Origin: CAZEHS01 sp964649745
GTDB lineage: Bacteria; Bacillota; Clostridia; Peptostreptococcales; Acidaminobacteraceae
Direction: 5' to 3'
Assembly: GCA_964649745.1 (NCBI GenBank)
Contig: CAZYQI010000071.1
Coordinates: 1 to 6,171 of the forward strand
Length of the DNA stretch: 6,171 bases
Below the pieces are notes generated by a model. It ran no database searches. It saw nothing but the letters and a program-made list of their open reading frames with translations, and was not told where the DNA came from. A program made the position numbers and the translations under genes. Below are positions 4,684 through 6,171 of this stretch, in pieces (the stretch's first letter is position 1; every line of letters starts with the position of its first letter).

Positions 4684-6065
4684 AAAAAAAGCTTCTTATC
4701 GTAGATGACGAGTTATCCATACGAACCTCCCTCTATTTCGCATTTGAAGAAAAATATGAGGTGTTTTCAGCACCGGACCCTAAAGAAACCTTTACGGTAC
4801 TGGATAACAAGGACATTGATATCGTGCTCTTGGATCAGCGGCTGGGGGAGCATTCCGGACTGGAGGTGCTGCGCAGAATAAAGGAGGAGCGGCCCGATAT
4901 CATTGTCATTGCCATGACGGCATATGGCAGCATTGAATCCTCCGTGGAAGCGATGTCGGCCGGAGCCTATTACTATATTATGAAGCCCATTGATATCGCC
5001 GGTCTGGAGATCCTTATGGATAAGGCTCTGGAATATAGGCTGCTTCATGCCAAGGTGGAGGATCTGACCAAACGGATTGAGGGGTATAAGCAGAAAAATA
5101 CCATTATCAGCAATGCTCCGGCGATCTATGAAGCCTTCCGGCTTGTGGACCGGATCAAGGATCTGGACATCAATGTTCTGATTACCGGTGAGAGTGGTAC
5201 GGGAAAAGAGGTGTTCGCCCGCTTCGTTCATCAGGAAAGCAATCGAAGAAAAAGCCGGATTGAAGTCATCAATTGCGCCGCGATTCCGGATTCACTGCTG
5301 GAGAGCGAACTTTTTGGATACGAAAAGGGTGCTTTTACTGGAGCCAACTGCAAATATGTCGGCAAGATCCAGATGGCGGACAATGGCACGCTGTTTCTTG
5401 ATGAAATAGGGGACATGGACATGCACCTGCAGGCCAAGCTGCTTCGGGTTGTGCAGGACAAGATCATCACACCCTTGGGAAGCTCTAACCGGATTCCGGT
5501 AAATTTCAGGCTGTTATCCGCAACAAACAAGGATTTAAGGGAAGAGGTCCGGGCAGGTCGATTCCGTGAGGACCTTTTTTTCAGATTGAATGAAGCCTCC
5601 ATTCTTTTACCTCCGCTTCGTGAACGGAAGGAGGACATCCTGCCCCTGTGCCGTCATTTTATGGACAAGTACGCCGCCCTATTCAACCGGAATATTCAGC
5701 GCTTTACGACTTCGGCGGCTGATGCCCTTGAAAGCTACGCGTGGCCGGGGAATATCCGAGAGTTGGAGAATGTGATGAAGCTTTCGGTAGCTCTTTGCGG
5801 CTCCCATGTCATTGACATCTCCGATCTGCCGAAAAGCGTCTGCGGCAACGGCTGCAAAGCCGTGCAGGAATGCTCAGAAAACGGTGAAAAAAAGGAGGGT
5901 GTGTTCTTTGGTTATGGAACAACCCTGGATATGGCGGAAAGGGATCTGATCTTGTTCACATTGAAGGAAGCGGGGAACAATAAGCGGAAAACGGCAGGAA
6001 TACTGGGAATAAGCGAGCGGCAGCTTCATAACAAGCTGAAGGCGTATTGGGCCGAAGGTGAATAA
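4680..6065 (+). CDS. NtrC-family sigma-54-dependent response regulator (receiver, AAA+, Fis-type HTH)
   Basis: This 461-residue protein has the usual length of AtoC/NtrC regulators. Receiver domain (about 3-117): acidic pair D9-D10, phosphoacceptor D52 in LLDQRL, T80 and K102. AAA+ domain (about 142-370): Walker A GESGTGKE (170-177), the sigma-54 contact loop GAFTGA (217-222), Walker B GTLFLDEIG (236-244), sensor I ATNKDL, the FREDLFFRLN segment with the arginine fingers, and sensor II WPGNIRELEN (355-364). A Fis-type HTH (about 419-456) ends the protein. All motifs are intact, so it should bind enhancer sites and use ATP to open sigma-54 promoters. The ATG at 4680 overlaps the kinase TGA as ATGA, with AGGGGG 4 bases upstream; the receiver begins immediately. 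A longer in-frame start at 4584 lies inside the kinase gene and is rejected. A linker with three close cysteines (C388, C392, C398) precedes the HTH. Confidence 0.96.
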   Translation: MKKKLLIVDDELSIRTSLYFAFEEKYEVFSAPDPKETFTVLDNKDIDIVLLDQRLGEHSGLEVLRRIKEERPDIIVIAMTAYGSIESSVEAMSAGAYYYIMKPIDIAGLEILMDKALEYRLLHAKVEDLTKRIEGYKQKNTIISNAPAIYEAFRLVDRIKDLDINVLITGESGTGKEVFARFVHQESNRRKSRIEVINCAAIPDSLLESELFGYEKGAFTGANCKYVGKIQMADNGTLFLDEIGDMDMHLQAKLLRVVQDKIITPLGSSNRIPVNFRLLSATNKDLREEVRAGRFREDLFFRLNEASILLPPLRERKEDILPLCRHFMDKYAALFNRNIQRFTTSAADALESYAWPGNIRELENVMKLSVALCGSHVIDISDLPKSVCGNGCKAVQECSENGEKKEGVFFGYGTTLDMAERDLILFTLKEAGNNKRKTAGILGISERQLHNKLKAYWAEGE

Positions 6066-6077
6066 ACTCTCATCAAG

Positions 6078-6122
6078 AGGTGTGCAATTATTTCATACTG
6101 TGAAATAATTGCACACCTTTTT
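6078..6122 (+). terminator. Strong rho-independent terminator of the kinase-regulator operon
   Basis: The arms at 6078-6095 and 6101-6118 form an 18-bp perfect stem (AGGTGTGCA...TTTCA and its complement) with a 5-base loop TACTG, followed by T at 6118-6122. It begins 12 bases after the regulator stop, so the operon has only two genes. Confidence 0.95.
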
Positions 6123-6134
6123 GTATTAAACGAA

Positions 6135-6157
6135 AACCACCCGCTATGCGGGTGGTT
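6135..6157. terminator. Second hairpin at the right edge: minus-strand terminator or insertion-element end
   Basis: AACCACCCGC (6135-6144) and GCGGGTGGTT (6148-6157) form a perfect 10-bp stem with a 3-base loop. On the plus strand it is followed by CAAAAAAG, so it is no plus-strand terminator. On the minus strand the stem runs into TTTTCGTTT, a moderate U-tract, which fits a gene converging from beyond the window. CCACCCG/CGGGTGG hairpins are also seen at ends of IS200/IS605 elements, so an element starting here is an alternative. The window ends too soon to decide. Confidence 0.5.
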
Positions 6158-6171
6158 CAAAAAAGCTTATA

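Overview
The window looks like a chromosomal segment from a low-to-middle GC Gram-positive bacterium, most likely one of the Clostridia. The reasons are the strong GGAGG-type ribosome binding sites, a DUF3784 membrane protein, a sensor kinase with an extracellular solute-binding domain paired with an NtrC-type regulator, and strong intrinsic terminators. No species can be named from the sequence alone.

Left part (1-1446). The first 69 bases end an open frame whose last residues match the end of a histidine kinase ATPase domain. A strong bidirectional terminator follows at 85-121. A minus-strand gene cluster then runs from 1446 back to 211: a DUF3784 small membrane protein, an ATGA-overlapped 74-residue hypothetical protein, a 45-codon open frame that may be a gene remnant, and a RimJ/RimL-like GNAT acetyltransferase. 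The bidirectional terminator can end this transcript as well.

Middle part (1447-2396). A gene-free stretch of 356 bases (1447-1802) separates the minus-strand cluster from a plus-strand HD-domain protein gene. Its right-hand part, from about 1529, is dense in short hairpins and could be a structured RNA or the remnant of a retroelement. It ends in a strong ribosome binding site directly before the HD gene. The HD gene appears more GC-rich than its neighbours.

Right part (2397-6171). A near-perfect sigma-54 (-24/-12) promoter at 2596-2611, with a palindrome about 80 bases upstream of the predicted transcription start, drives a two-gene operon. The first gene is a membrane histidine kinase: signal peptide, SBP_bac_3 sensor, transmembrane helix, PAS, HisKA and HATPase. 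The second is its NtrC-family response regulator: receiver, AAA+ with GAFTGA, Fis-type HTH. The two overlap by ATGA. The likely circuit is that an extracellular small molecule, possibly amino-acid-like, is sensed by the solute-binding domain. The kinase phosphorylates the regulator, which activates sigma-54 promoters, probably including its own. The operon ends at a perfect 18-bp hairpin with a T-run. A second hairpin at the window edge may be the terminator of a converging gene or the end of an IS200/IS605-type element.

The best candidates for something new are the hairpin-rich leader of the HD gene, the coupled DUF3784/74-residue pair, and the autoregulated sigma-54 sensor operon with an unidentified ligand.
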